From an uncultured Fulvivirga sp. (GTDB taxonomy: Bacteria > Bacteroidota > Bacteroidia > Cytophagales > Cyclobacteriaceae), in the NCBI GenBank assembly GCA_947500555.1, contig CANMSE010000005.1, forward strand, positions 1 through 64,000: 64,000 nucleotides of DNA. The letters are read 5' to 3'. The position numbers and the translations under genes are program-made. Positions 51,349-60,694 of this stretch are shown here, piece after piece; position 1 is the first letter of the stretch; every line of letters begins with the position of its first letter. The notes under the pieces are model-generated. The model was given only the letters and a program-made list of their open reading frames with translations. It did not search any database and was not told the DNA's origin.

Positions 51349-52477
51349 TAAATTGACCTGAGGCATTTAAGTTGCTCATTTGGGTATATGTGGCTTGAAT
51401 ACCAATAGATGTTTTGCCAATACTGACTAGATAACCCAAACCAAATTGAGCGCCTATCTGATATCTTGAAATATTAAAAGGTTCTAAGCCACCAAGTATT
51501 TCTATTACTCCTCTTGTTGACGCTTCACTCTTTTGAGTTAAATTGGAATTAATAACTATATTATTATCAAATCCGATTAAAGTGTAAACGGAGTTTTTGC
51601 CATTATTCAACTTATATTTAAATGAAATGGGGACAGATAATGTAGTTAAGGAAATTTTGATTGAGTGATTTTCGACCCTAACCGGTCCAGATGGAATACT
51701 TTTAAAGCTACTGAATGCAGCTGTTGAGAAATAACTTCCAAATTGATATGATAATTTTTTAGAGGTATTTGGAGAGTTAATTTCAAGCATTAAACCAAAT
51801 TGTGGATTGGTAGATTTATAATTACTGAGTAAATACCTTTCACCGTTACTTGATCTTTTTATATTTAACTTGGAAACGGCCACTCCGGTTACGATCCCAA
51901 CTGAAATGTTGTTCCATTTTTTATATCTAAAGTGAGTAGTGAAATTTGAGCCTTTACAATAATTGTATTTTGCAACGAGCTTACTAAGGTCTCTCGAATC
52001 TAATTTGGTAGTGGCTATCTTTACTTCTTTTTCACTCAAACAATCGCTCAATAAAAAGGAAACTACTCCTCGCCATTTATCCGTTGTTGAATTATGATTT
52101 TTTTTTAAGGTAAAACTCTCATTTTTCTTCTTGATTATGAAATCATCACTATCCTTATATAAAGTCAAGTCACTACTGTATACTAGTACTTGAACAAATC
52201 TCTCGTCCAATAAAAAATAATTTTTTTTAGTGGCTATTGAATGAAATAATTCCCCATTAGTAAAGCCATAACCTGCTAATTCAACTGAACTATAGTTTGC
52301 TTTTAATGTATTATTAGTAAAAATAACTTTTTCTAAATCAGAGCGATAAGATACTCCACCAAAAATAGTATCATTTTCGAGAGTAATTATAAAGCCTTCT
52401 TTATAATTATTTTGAGCATAAATAGCTGCGTTAATAAACAATGCAATAATCAGAAATAAGTACTTAGAGCTATTCAT
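51299..52477 (-). CDS. Predicted outer-membrane beta-barrel protein, 392 residues
   Basis: An exported protein (signal to AIYAQ) with an N-terminal soluble-looking region (about 22-180: EGFIITLENDTIFGGVSYRS) and a C-terminal ~200-residue series of alternating strands ending INKFETSFILKKN, typical of porin-like barrels. No specific family is recognised. It overlaps the end of aconitase by eight bases and is overlapped by the TIG lipoprotein gene, so the three genes form a tightly coupled transcript. Very AT-rich. Confidence 0.75.
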   Translation of the reverse strand: MNSSKYLFLIIALFINAAIYAQNNYKEGFIITLENDTIFGGVSYRSDLEKVIFTNNTLKANYSSVELAGYGFTNGELFHSIATKKNYFLLDERFVQVLVYSSDLTLYKDSDDFIIKKKNESFTLKKNHNSTTDKWRGVVSFLLSDCLSEKEVKIATTKLDSRDLSKLVAKYNYCKGSNFTTHFRYKKWNNISVGIVTGVAVSKLNIKRSSNGERYLLSNYKSTNPQFGLMLEINSPNTSKKLSYQFGSYFSTAAFSSFKSIPSGPVRVENHSIKISLTTLSVPISFKYKLNNGKNSVYTLIGFDNNIVINSNLTQKSEASTRGVIEILGGLEPFNISRYQIGAQFGLGYLVSIGKTSIGIQATYTQMSNLNASGQFNARINKFETSFILKKN

Positions 52478-54737
52478 TTTCCTTCGCAGCTATCAAGTTT
52501 AATGCCGAACCCGCTCTGAACCAACCTATTTGCTGCTCATTATAAGTGTGATTCACTTTGATTGCATCAGAAGAACCATCTTCATGATTAAGTTTAAGTG
52601 TTAGCTGCTTGCCTTCGGCAAATTGATCCAAGTCTAAGAAGTCAATTGAATCATCTTCCAAAATTTTATCGTAGTCACTTTCAGTAGCGAAAGTAAGTCC
52701 AAGCATTCCTTGTTTTTTGAGATTGGTTTCATGGATTCTTGCGAAAGACTTAACTAAAACTGCTCTAACTCCAAGATGTCTTGGTTGCATAGCTGCATGT
52801 TCACGTGAAGAGCCTTCTCCATAGTTGTGATCTCCAACTACAATGGAAGGAATACCTTCAGCTTTGTAAGCTCTTGCAGTAGCGGGAACCGCTCCATATT
52901 CGCCTGTCAGTTGATTTTTAACTGAATCTGTTGCGTTATTAAAGTAATTGACAGCTCCTGTCAGTGTGTTATCTGAAATATTGTCCAAATGACCTCTAAA
53001 TCTCAACCAAGGACCTGCCATAGAAATATGATCAGTAGTACACTTACCCTTAGCTTTAATCAAAAGCTTCATTCCAGTAATATTCTCTCCATTCCAAGGT
53101 TCGAATGGTGTAAGAAGTTGTAGTCTCTTTGAGTCTGGGGCTACTTTTACACTTACACTGCTTCCATCTTCTGCAGGTGCTTCGTAGCCATTGTCTTCTA
53201 CATCAAATCCTTTTTCCGGTAATTCAAATCCTGTTGGTGGATCAAGTTTCACTTGTTCACCATCTTCATTAGTTAGTGTATCTGTCATTGGGTTAAACCC
53301 AAGATCACCACTTATTGCTACTGCAGCTACCATTTCCGGAGAAGTGACAAAGGCGTGCGTGTTCGGATTACCATCAGCTCTTTTTGAGAAGTTTCTGTTA
53401 AAAGAATGAATAATTGTATTCTTCTCTTTTTTATCAGCTCCTGCTCGATCCCATTGTCCAATGCATGGCCCACAGGCGTTAGTAAATATTCGCGCACCAA
53501 GCTTTTCAAAGACATCTAATATCCCATCTCTTTCAACAGTAAATCTTATTTGCTCTGAGCCAGGGTTGATACCAAAATCAGATTTGGGTTTTAACTTTTT
53601 ATCGACTGCTTGCTGTGCAATGGACACGGCTCTTGTTAGGTCTTCGTAAGAAGAGTTGGTACAAGAACCTATGAGTCCCCATTCCACATCCATGGGCCAC
53701 CCGTTACTTTCAGCTTCTTTTCTCATCTCGGAAACTGGTGTTGCTCTGTCTGGTGTAAAAGGGCCATTAATATGTGGTTGAAGCTCAGAAAGGTTGATTT
53801 CTATGACCTGATCAAAGTATTTTTCAGGATTTGCGTATACTTCATCGTCACCAGTAAGGTGTTCTTTAATTTCATTAGCAAGATCAGCTACTTCAGCTCT
53901 TTCAGTTGCTCTTAAATAACGATCCATTGATTCATCATAACCAAAAGTAGAAGTGGTAGCACCTATTTCTGCACCCATGTTACAGATAGTACCCTTTCCT
54001 GTACAAGACATGGATATTGCGCCATCACCAAAATATTCTACAATAGCACCTGTACCACCTTTAACGGTAAGTATGCCAGCTACTTTTAAGATAACATCTT
54101 TGGGAGCGGTCCAGCCACTTAATTTTCCAGTGAGCTTAACACCAATAAGTTTAGGCATTTTTAGTTCCCATGGCATTCCAGCCATTACATCAACAGCATC
54201 AGCTCCACCAACACCTATGGCTACCATTCCCAATCCACCAGCATTTACAGTGTGAGAATCAGTACCGATCATCATTCCTCCGGGGAAAGCGTAGTTTTCA
54301 AGCACTACCTGATGAATAATACCCGCTCCAGGCTTCCAAAAACCGATGCCATATTTATCAGATACTGACTCTAAAAAGTTAAAAACCTCACCACTTGCAG
54401 AAAGTGAGTTTCTAAGGTCTTCAACAGCACCTTGCTTGGCCATAATTAAGTGATCGCAGTGAACAGTGGAAGGAACAGACACCTTCTTTTTCCCGGCTTG
54501 CATAAATTGCAACAACGCCATCTGAGCTGTTGCATCCTGCATAGCCACTCTATCAGGAGAAAAATCTACATAAGATTCACCTCTGCCAAAAGCTTCTAAC
54601 TTTTGATCCCCATGTAAATGAGAATAGAGTATCTTCTCAGATAGGGTCAGTGGCTTGTTTACCACTTTTCTTGCAGCTTCTATTTTAGCAGCCATTCCAG
54701 CGTAAACTGCCTTAATCATGTCTAAATCAAATGCCAT
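52470..54737 (-). CDS. acn: Aconitate hydratase (mitochondrial type)
   Basis: A 755-residue TCA-cycle enzyme that isomerises citrate and isocitrate. The iron-sulphur ligand cysteines are in GLIGSCTNSSYEDL and FTNACGPCIGQWDRAG; the substrate-binding SREHAAMQPRHLG is in the C-terminal swivel domain. Length and sequence fit the mitochondrial ACO2-like class common in Bacteroidota rather than AcnB. First gene of a minus-strand unit with two envelope genes. No citrate synthase or isocitrate dehydrogenase gene is near. Confidence 0.95.
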   Translation of the reverse strand: MAFDLDMIKAVYAGMAAKIEAARKVVNKPLTLSEKILYSHLHGDQKLEAFGRGESYVDFSPDRVAMQDATAQMALLQFMQAGKKKVSVPSTVHCDHLIMAKQGAVEDLRNSLSASGEVFNFLESVSDKYGIGFWKPGAGIIHQVVLENYAFPGGMMIGTDSHTVNAGGLGMVAIGVGGADAVDVMAGMPWELKMPKLIGVKLTGKLSGWTAPKDVILKVAGILTVKGGTGAIVEYFGDGAISMSCTGKGTICNMGAEIGATTSTFGYDESMDRYLRATERAEVADLANEIKEHLTGDDEVYANPEKYFDQVIEINLSELQPHINGPFTPDRATPVSEMRKEAESNGWPMDVEWGLIGSCTNSSYEDLTRAVSIAQQAVDKKLKPKSDFGINPGSEQIRFTVERDGILDVFEKLGARIFTNACGPCIGQWDRAGADKKEKNTIIHSFNRNFSKRADGNPNTHAFVTSPEMVAAVAISGDLGFNPMTDTLTNEDGEQVKLDPPTGFELPEKGFDVEDNGYEAPAEDGSSVSVKVAPDSKRLQLLTPFEPWNGENITGMKLLIKAKGKCTTDHISMAGPWLRFRGHLDNISDNTLTGAVNYFNNATDSVKNQLTGEYGAVPATARAYKAEGIPSIVVGDHNYGEGSSREHAAMQPRHLGVRAVLVKSFARIHETNLKKQGMLGLTFATESDYDKILEDDSIDFLDLDQFAEGKQLTLKLNHEDGSSDAIKVNHTYNEQQIGWFRAGSALNLIAAKENE

Positions 54738-54861
54738 ATAGTATCTTATTTATTGTTGTCAATGTGAAATGATAAAGTTACAAATTATATCAATGTTATA
54801 AAGTGGCGAAACATCAAATTAGTAAAATCAAAATGAGGTATGTCAATAAGCCATTGATTCT

Positions 54862-54938
54862 GTCATTCTGAACTCGTTTGAGAATCTCTACCCATTATAT
54901 ACTCTAGAAGATGTTATTCCAAATCAAGTTTGAATGAC
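54862..54938. repeat. 77 bp imperfect inverted repeat
   Basis: GTCATTCTGAACTCGTTTGA and GAATCT at the left are answered by AGATGTTATTCC, AAATCAAGTTTGAATGAC at the right. It lies in the 274 bp gap between folE and aconitase and resembles a degenerate member of the GTCATTCTGA palindrome family. Nothing else is recognisable in that gap. Confidence 0.55.
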
Positions 54939-55011
54939 GTCTTACTTTCGAGATAGCCTCCAAAAGTACATCTCAGAATTGCTGTAGTTCTATAGAGATC
55001 AATATCAACGC

Positions 55012-55677
55012 TTATTTGCTATTTATATAGTTCAAAAACTCATTCTTCGCTTGCTCCTCTTCAAACTTTCCGCCAAAGAAGGCAGTACCAGTTTTACTAT
55101 TGGTGTCACCAACACCGCGTGAAGCAACACACATGTGGTTGGCATCTACAACCACTCCCACATGCTCTGTCTTTAGGACCTTTTGGAGTTCTTTAGCAAT
55201 CTGCATTGTAAGTCGTTCTTGAACCTGCGGGCGTTTAGCGAAATATTGCACAATGCGGTTAATCTTTGAGAGACCAATTACCTCTCCACTTGAGATATAG
55301 GCTACATGTGCTTTTCCATAGATAGGTACGAAATGATGCTCGCAATGTGAATAGAAAGTGATGTCTTTCTCCACAAGCATCTGGTTATAATTGTACTTGT
55401 TTTCAAATAAACGAGCTTTCGGCTTATTTTCTGGATTGAGTCCACTAAACACTTCCTGGACATACATTTTGGCTACTCTGTGAGGAGTGCCGCTTAGTGA
55501 GTCATCAGTAAGATCCAACCCAAGAATATTCATGATCTCTGTGAAGTGTCCTTCAATCTTCTTTATTTTTTCATCATCAGGCATATCAAATGCATCCGCT
55601 CTCATAGGAGTATCCGTTGAAGTGCCTACATGAGCATCGGCTATTTCATCATCTTCTTTACGCTGGATATTCAACAT
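55012..55677 (-). CDS. folE: GTP cyclohydrolase I
   Basis: A 221-residue enzyme converting GTP to 7,8-dihydroneopterin triphosphate, the first step of folate and of queuosine/preQ0 synthesis. The zinc and catalytic residues are visible in FYSHCEHHFVPIYGKAHVAY and NHMCVASRGVGDTNSKTGT. An N-terminal extension of about 30 residues is acidic and not conserved. Its ATG lies inside the end of queD (20-base overlap), so the two are expressed together. Confidence 0.95.
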   Translation of the reverse strand: MLNIQRKEDDEIADAHVGTSTDTPMRADAFDMPDDEKIKKIEGHFTEIMNILGLDLTDDSLSGTPHRVAKMYVQEVFSGLNPENKPKARLFENKYNYNQMLVEKDITFYSHCEHHFVPIYGKAHVAYISSGEVIGLSKINRIVQYFAKRPQVQERLTMQIAKELQKVLKTEHVGVVVDANHMCVASRGVGDTNSKTGTAFFGGKFEEEQAKNEFLNYINSK

Positions 55678-56065
55678 AATTTCTTTCTGTTTCGTACAAA
55701 GTTATTTTTAAATCCAACGCCTCATCAATTTCCTTCCTTAAGATGTTGAATATTACCACGGCTATATTTTCCGCTGTAGGATTTAAGTTTTTGAAATGTT
55801 CCGTATCTAAATTTAAATTTTTATGATCAAAAATTCGTAGCACCTTCTCTTTGATAAGGTCGCTTAGTACTTTCATGTCATAAACATAACCTGTTTTGGG
55901 ATCAATCTCCCCAGTTAATTTAACTACAAGATCATAGTTATGCCCATGATAATTGGGGTTATTGCATTTACCGAAAACTTTGTCGTTGGTTTTGTCATCC
56001 CACTCGGGATTAAACAATCTATGTGCGGCATTAAAATGCTCTTTTCTAAATATGGATACTTTCAT
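55658..56065 (-). CDS. queD: 6-carboxytetrahydropterin synthase / 6-pyruvoyl-tetrahydropterin synthase homologue
   Basis: A 135-residue T-fold enzyme. Zinc histidines lie in FNAAHRL and NYHGHNYDL, the catalytic Cys in FGKCNNPNYHG, the Asp/His relay in IFDHKNLN and the pterin-anchoring Glu in ETERNYVEY. It acts on dihydroneopterin triphosphate made by FolE, whose gene overlaps it, to start queuosine or tetrahydropterin synthesis. QueC and QueE are not in the window, so the pathway branch is not certain. Confidence 0.9.
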   Translation of the reverse strand: MKVSIFRKEHFNAAHRLFNPEWDDKTNDKVFGKCNNPNYHGHNYDLVVKLTGEIDPKTGYVYDMKVLSDLIKEKVLRIFDHKNLNLDTEHFKNLNPTAENIAVVIFNILRKEIDEALDLKITLYETERNYVEYPA

Positions 56066-56183
56066 TTATTCAATACAAACAGAGCAAAGCTATTTAATGT
56101 TCGATGAACTTTGCATATTATTTCATTGAATAACTACAATGGATGATGGAAGACAATGCCTGATTTATATGAATAGAGGGATT

Positions 56184-59100
56184 CTAGTTCTTTAAGATGA
56201 AGAAACCATTAAACAGTAGGCCATTACCGAGGTCAAGTTTGTAGTAATAAGTACCCCCCGGCAAATCCTTTGCTCCATTAGTATTACCACTACCTTCAAA
56301 ACGAATTACATCATTGTCGTAGCCGTTGGCTTCGAACACTTTGCTACCCCAACGGTCATAAATCACTATTTTATTATCGGCATATGCTTCTATATTTTCT
56401 ATTTCCAAAAAGTCGTGTTTATCATCTCCATTCGGAGATATAGCGTTGTAGATCGTTATGGGCGGACTGCCTGTGGACTCTCCTGAAACTTCTATAAAGA
56501 TCACAGTTTCTGAACATGCTCCGAGAAAATCACAGACTCTCAATGTTAATTGATCGGTTCCGCTAAAGTCGATGTTTCTATAGTCCACAAGCAAATTATT
56601 GAAAGCATCTATGATGGCAGTGGCACCACTACTCGGTTGAACAATGATTTCAAGAGTTGTCAAATCAATATTATTATTCAGGTCCGACAGTAGCCCCTCA
56701 AGATTTAGGGTTATGGTGGATCCAGCTTCAGCTGAGACAGGAGTAATACCAATAAACGGAGGTTCATTTAGGATGTTTATCACAGCATTGTTGGTATCAC
56801 AACTAGCACATTGATTACATACTTCAAAAACTACGGTATCGAGGCCGATGTTATTTTCTGATGCCAAATAGTCAATTGAGCCATCTGCGAGTAATGTAGC
56901 CATCCCTTTTGTTGGTATTTGCAAAATTGTAGTAGTCAAAACATCACCTGGACTACTTGTCGACCCGTTAAAAACATCAATAGTGATTGGCACTCCAATT
57001 GATGCATCTGCATTTTGCTCTACTACTTGTATAACGCTGTTAATGGATACGGTGAGTTGTGAAGTGACATTAACGCATGGAGCAATACCTGTGACTGTAA
57101 GTGTAAGAACGACTGATCCAGAAGTATGATCTGCGGTACTCGGAGTATAGACAGCATTAAGTGAAGAGGTGTTATCAAAGGTACCGGTTCCACTGGTAGA
57201 CCAGAATTGTGATGAAAAATTCCCTGATGTAACTCCTGTTAGATTAACCACCTCAGTAGTACAAATTGATTGATCCGGTCCGGCATCGACTACCGGAACC
57301 TCATTAATGGTTACATTAAGTTGTGATGTGGCATCAGAGCATGCCCCAAGTGTTTCAGAAGCAGTTAGTGTAAAAATTAACGAGCCTGCAGCAATGTCAC
57401 TGGCAGTAGGGGTATAAGTGGTGGTGATGCTTGTTGCATCAGCAAATGTACCTGAACCATTTGAAGTCCACATACTTGTGGCAGCAGAGCCGCCAATACT
57501 ACCTGATAAACTCACAATTGCATCACTACATATAATTTGATCGCTCCCGGCATTGGCTGTTGGTAGAGATTGAATTGTGACGATCGTTTGAGAGACATCG
57601 GTACAAATTGCCATAGATTCGGAGGCTGTAAGTGTTAGAGTCACAGAACCTGAAGTGATATCATCGGTGTCAGGTGTGTAGATTGCAATTGGGCTGGAAT
57701 CATTATCAAATGTACCTGTTCCACTTGTTGTCCAAAGGCTTGAAGTTGCACTGCCTCCTATAATTCCATTGAGAGTCACTGTACTTCCTTCACAAATAGT
57801 TTGATCTGATCCTGCTATAGATGTAGGGAGGTCTATCACATTTACTGCTACTAACATCTGACTTATGCAACCTGACCTATCGATCGATAACGAAGCAACA
57901 AAAGAACCAGCGGAAGCATAAGTAAAAGAAGTACTTCCGATGGTATTGTCATCTTCAAAACCATCATTATCAAAATCCCAACTATATGTATCTCCAGGCA
58001 ATACATTGGTAGAAAGATCGCTGAAAGAAGTAGCAGAACCAGCACAAACCACATCCGCTAAGAAAGCTGCATTACCTCCATCACATAAATTAAATGACCC
58101 CATTTCAGTTTTACTCCAAAATTGATTCTCGTCTTGAACCCTTAGGAATAGATCATGTGATCCTAATGATAAAGTGCCTGTAGGTATAGCAAATGAAAGA
58201 TCAATACTATCTTGTGGTGCAACCGGCTGCTGCATAGCGAGACCCACACCAGGATCAGTATCAATTGCATACTCATAAGTGATGATCTGTCTGCCTCTAT
58301 CTACAAAGAATGGCTTATTCTGCGTAAGGCTCCATTCTCCATTTTGATCTTGTGCTCGAATGGTCAATAAATGAAACCCTTCTGTCAATGACCCGGTTGG
58401 TATGTTTTCAAGAAAATTAAGATTAGTGGCTGGTGTTATAGGGACATCAACGCCTGCTCCTTGACCTGGATCCGTGTCTATAAAATATTCAATTTTGGTA
58501 ATGGTGTTTTGACTTAGGGTAGATGATTGGTTGACATAGAATACCTTATTTTCAGCGAGGCTCCATTTGCCATTTTGATCTTGCGCACGAACTGTCAGCA
58601 AATGAAACCCATCGGTCAGCGTTCCAGTACCTACGTTTTCAAGAAAATCAAAATTAGTGGCAGGTGTAACAGGAATGTCAACACCTGCACCATGTCCTGG
58701 ATCAGTATCTATAAAATACTCAATTTTGGTAATATTATTTTGAATAAGTGTGGAGGATTGACTCACAAAGAAAACTTTACTTTCAGCAAGACTCCAGTTT
58801 CCATTTTGATCTTGAGCTCTAACTGTAATCATATGAAATCCGTCAGTTAAACTGGTAGTTGGTACATTTTCGAGAAAATCAAAGGTAGTTGCAGGTGTAA
58901 TGGGAATATCCACTCCCAATCCTCTGCCCGGATCAGCATCAATAAAATATTCTATTTTTGTAATGTTATTATCGACCAACGAAGAGGATTGGTTAACGTA
59001 GAAAATCCTGCTTTCAGAAAGGCTCCATTCCAGATTTTCGTCCTGCGCACGTACGGTGATTGTATGAAAACCTTCTGTCAAAGATATAGTGGAGATGTTC

Positions 59101-59501
59101 TCTAAAACATTGACGCTGGCTGCGGGAGTAATAGGAATATCGACTCCCAGACCTCTTCCAGGGTCAACGTCTATAAAGTATTCTATTTTACTTATGTTGT
59201 TGATGGAAATGGTGGATGATTGACTTACGAAGAATACTTTATTTTCAGATAAACTCCATTCACCATTTTGATCCTGGCCGCGAACTGTTAATATATGAAA
59301 CCCTTCAGATAGGGCCGTGGTTGGTATATTGATAGATAAATCGATCGTGCTGGAAGCAGCTATTGGGATATCTACGCCCAAACCTCTTCCGGGATCAGCA
59401 TCAATAAAATACTCCATTTTTGTAATATCAGGTTGCGCTATTGAAGCAACTGATATTAGTATCAATAGGGATATTGCACTATAGTAGCTCGATTTAAGCA
59501 T
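56184..59501 (-). CDS. Large repeat protein with type IX secretion (type B) sorting domain, copy 2
   Basis: A 1105-residue secreted protein. Signal peptide (to ASIAQ); five near-identical ~77-residue repeats (about 26-405) of the form KIEYFIDxDPGxGxGVDIP...GFHxxTVRAQDxNGxWSL and a sixth degenerate one; a PKD domain (about 495-560, YSWDFDNDGFEDD); three Ig-like repeats with the NAGSDQxIC motif; a cadherin-like segment; and a C-terminal CHU/gliding domain (ISPNGDDKHDFLEIENIEAY ... GGTYYYKLDLGNG). This domain routes proteins to the surface by type IX secretion. Likely a surface adhesin. It pairs with the beta-helix gene upstream and is a paralogue of 60695-63259. Confidence 0.9.
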   Translation of the reverse strand: MLKSSYYSAISLLILISVASIAQPDITKMEYFIDADPGRGLGVDIPIAASSTIDLSINIPTTALSEGFHILTVRGQDQNGEWSLSENKVFFVSQSSTISINNISKIEYFIDVDPGRGLGVDIPITPAASVNVLENISTISLTEGFHTITVRAQDENLEWSLSESRIFYVNQSSSLVDNNITKIEYFIDADPGRGLGVDIPITPATTFDFLENVPTTSLTDGFHMITVRAQDQNGNWSLAESKVFFVSQSSTLIQNNITKIEYFIDTDPGHGAGVDIPVTPATNFDFLENVGTGTLTDGFHLLTVRAQDQNGKWSLAENKVFYVNQSSTLSQNTITKIEYFIDTDPGQGAGVDVPITPATNLNFLENIPTGSLTEGFHLLTIRAQDQNGEWSLTQNKPFFVDRGRQIITYEYAIDTDPGVGLAMQQPVAPQDSIDLSFAIPTGTLSLGSHDLFLRVQDENQFWSKTEMGSFNLCDGGNAAFLADVVCAGSATSFSDLSTNVLPGDTYSWDFDNDGFEDDNTIGSTSFTYASAGSFVASLSIDRSGCISQMLVAVNVIDLPTSIAGSDQTICEGSTVTLNGIIGGSATSSLWTTSGTGTFDNDSSPIAIYTPDTDDITSGSVTLTLTASESMAICTDVSQTIVTIQSLPTANAGSDQIICSDAIVSLSGSIGGSAATSMWTSNGSGTFADATSITTTYTPTASDIAAGSLIFTLTASETLGACSDATSQLNVTINEVPVVDAGPDQSICTTEVVNLTGVTSGNFSSQFWSTSGTGTFDNTSSLNAVYTPSTADHTSGSVVLTLTVTGIAPCVNVTSQLTVSINSVIQVVEQNADASIGVPITIDVFNGSTSSPGDVLTTTILQIPTKGMATLLADGSIDYLASENNIGLDTVVFEVCNQCASCDTNNAVINILNEPPFIGITPVSAEAGSTITLNLEGLLSDLNNNIDLTTLEIIVQPSSGATAIIDAFNNLLVDYRNIDFSGTDQLTLRVCDFLGACSETVIFIEVSGESTGSPPITIYNAISPNGDDKHDFLEIENIEAYADNKIVIYDRWGSKVFEANGYDNDVIRFEGSGNTNGAKDLPGGTYYYKLDLGNGLLFNGFFILKN
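58287..59426. repeat. Five tandem ~231 bp coding repeats
   Basis: Within the 1105-residue protein the units at residues 26-102, 103-179, 180-256, 257-333 and 334-405 are near copies of one another, giving a ladder of ~231 bp units; a sixth, diverged copy continues to about 58074. Such arrays change copy number easily by recombination or slippage. Confidence 0.8.
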
Positions 59502-59515
59502 AAAAGCTCAACTAG

Positions 59516-60607
59516 CTAGTTTCCCTTTACTTTAATTTGCACTGGTAGGTCATCACCCTGAACTACAATGGTAGGAAATGTCAAAGATTGAATAGTAGGA
59601 ATTAGAGTGCCTTCAATATCCATGGGGGAGGTGCCCCCAAATACCCCCATATCCGTGCCTCCTTCGCCAGTGCCTATAGCAGGTGAGCCTGTATCCAGAT
59701 TCGGGTCAAATGTTGAAAAGTCAATGGCCAATGAAATCGGAACATTAATGAATAATGGGTTCTGTGCGGCTATATTATTTGTACTGACGTTACCATTGAG
59801 GGTTGAGAAACTGTCAGATCCTGCATTGCCTGTGGCGAAACTTAAATTGTTCTCAAACGTATTATTTGTAAAAGTACCATTAGCAGCAGGTCTTAGACCA
59901 TGAAAAATATTATTCTTGACTGAGTTGCCATCAAAATTTTCAAAGGCAAAGACGCTTGGGTTACTTATACCTATGAATAAGTTATTTTCAATACTTGTAC
60001 CATTGCTTGTTTTGACACAGCCATGACCAGTAGAATTAACTGTATAAATAACATTGTTGGCGATGATGATATTGGATATAGCTCCAGCCAGTAAGTCGAT
60101 CTTTTCTTCCACGGTAGTTAATCCAGAACCAATGACATTATTTCTTATGATCATATTTGATATTGAGGTTGTGGCGCTAGCGTGCTGAATCCGTATAACC
60201 CTGTTATTTTCAATTAATATATTTGTTAAACTTCCTGCTGTTCCGCCAAGTGTTAGCTGATTTGTAATGTTTAATCCGGAAATTCTTGTTCCGCTGGCAA
60301 TTGGGTCTGCAATTACGACTGTACTTACAATCGACAATTCCCCGCCATCGGTATCAGGATTTAACCCTATCCCATAAATTGTGAGCTGTTTATCAACAGT
60401 GGTAGCTCCATAGTTTGTTGAACTACGTGTGACATGAATGATGTCACCAGCTGAAGCAGCCGCTATGGCATCCGTCAATGCAGTTGCTCCGGTAAAAGTA
60501 TTTGCACCCCCCACAGCTCCAGGATTGTTATCAGCCGTATATATGGTTTGAGCAATACCCATATGAGCAGATATTAATATTAAAGTGATCAGTTTTAACT
60601 TTTTCAT
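59516..60607 (-). CDS. Secreted parallel beta-helix protein, copy 2
   Basis: A 363-residue exported protein (signal to GIAQT). After a short DNNPGAVGGANTFTG opening it shows the repetitive N-x-I-x-N-N-V pattern of a right-handed parallel beta-helix (LIENNRVIRI, IIRNNVIGSG, IIANNVIYTV, SIENNLFIG). It ends in an extended strand region finishing LPVQIKVKGN, shared with the partial gene at the right edge. No type IX sorting domain is seen. Fourteen bases before the adhesin-like gene, so the two form a pair. It may act on or bind polysaccharide; no catalytic residues named. Confidence 0.82.
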   Translation of the reverse strand: MKKLKLITLILISAHMGIAQTIYTADNNPGAVGGANTFTGATALTDAIAAASAGDIIHVTRSSTNYGATTVDKQLTIYGIGLNPDTDGGELSIVSTVVIADPIASGTRISGLNITNQLTLGGTAGSLTNILIENNRVIRIQHASATTSISNMIIRNNVIGSGLTTVEEKIDLLAGAISNIIIANNVIYTVNSTGHGCVKTSNGTSIENNLFIGISNPSVFAFENFDGNSVKNNIFHGLRPAANGTFTNNTFENNLSFATGNAGSDSFSTLNGNVSTNNIAAQNPLFINVPISLAIDFSTFDPNLDTGSPAIGTGEGGTDMGVFGGTSPMDIEGTLIPTIQSLTFPTIVVQGDDLPVQIKVKGN

Positions 60608-60694
60608 GGGTCTAGTTTTTAGATTTTTAATAACACAACTGAATATTTACAGCTGCTTTATTAATTGTTTGTATATATGAATTTGCGTCATAGT

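Noticed and set aside
53953..54255. 100-residue plus-strand frame inside aconitase
   Set aside because: Antisense shadow of a well conserved gene with no start signal or family resemblance.
58527..58850. 107-residue plus-strand frame within the adhesin repeats
   Set aside because: It is antisense to the tandem repeat region and only mirrors its periodicity.
58287..59426. Regular repeats that might be taken for a CRISPR array
   Set aside because: The ~231 bp units are coding throughout in one frame and lack short repeats with unique spacers.
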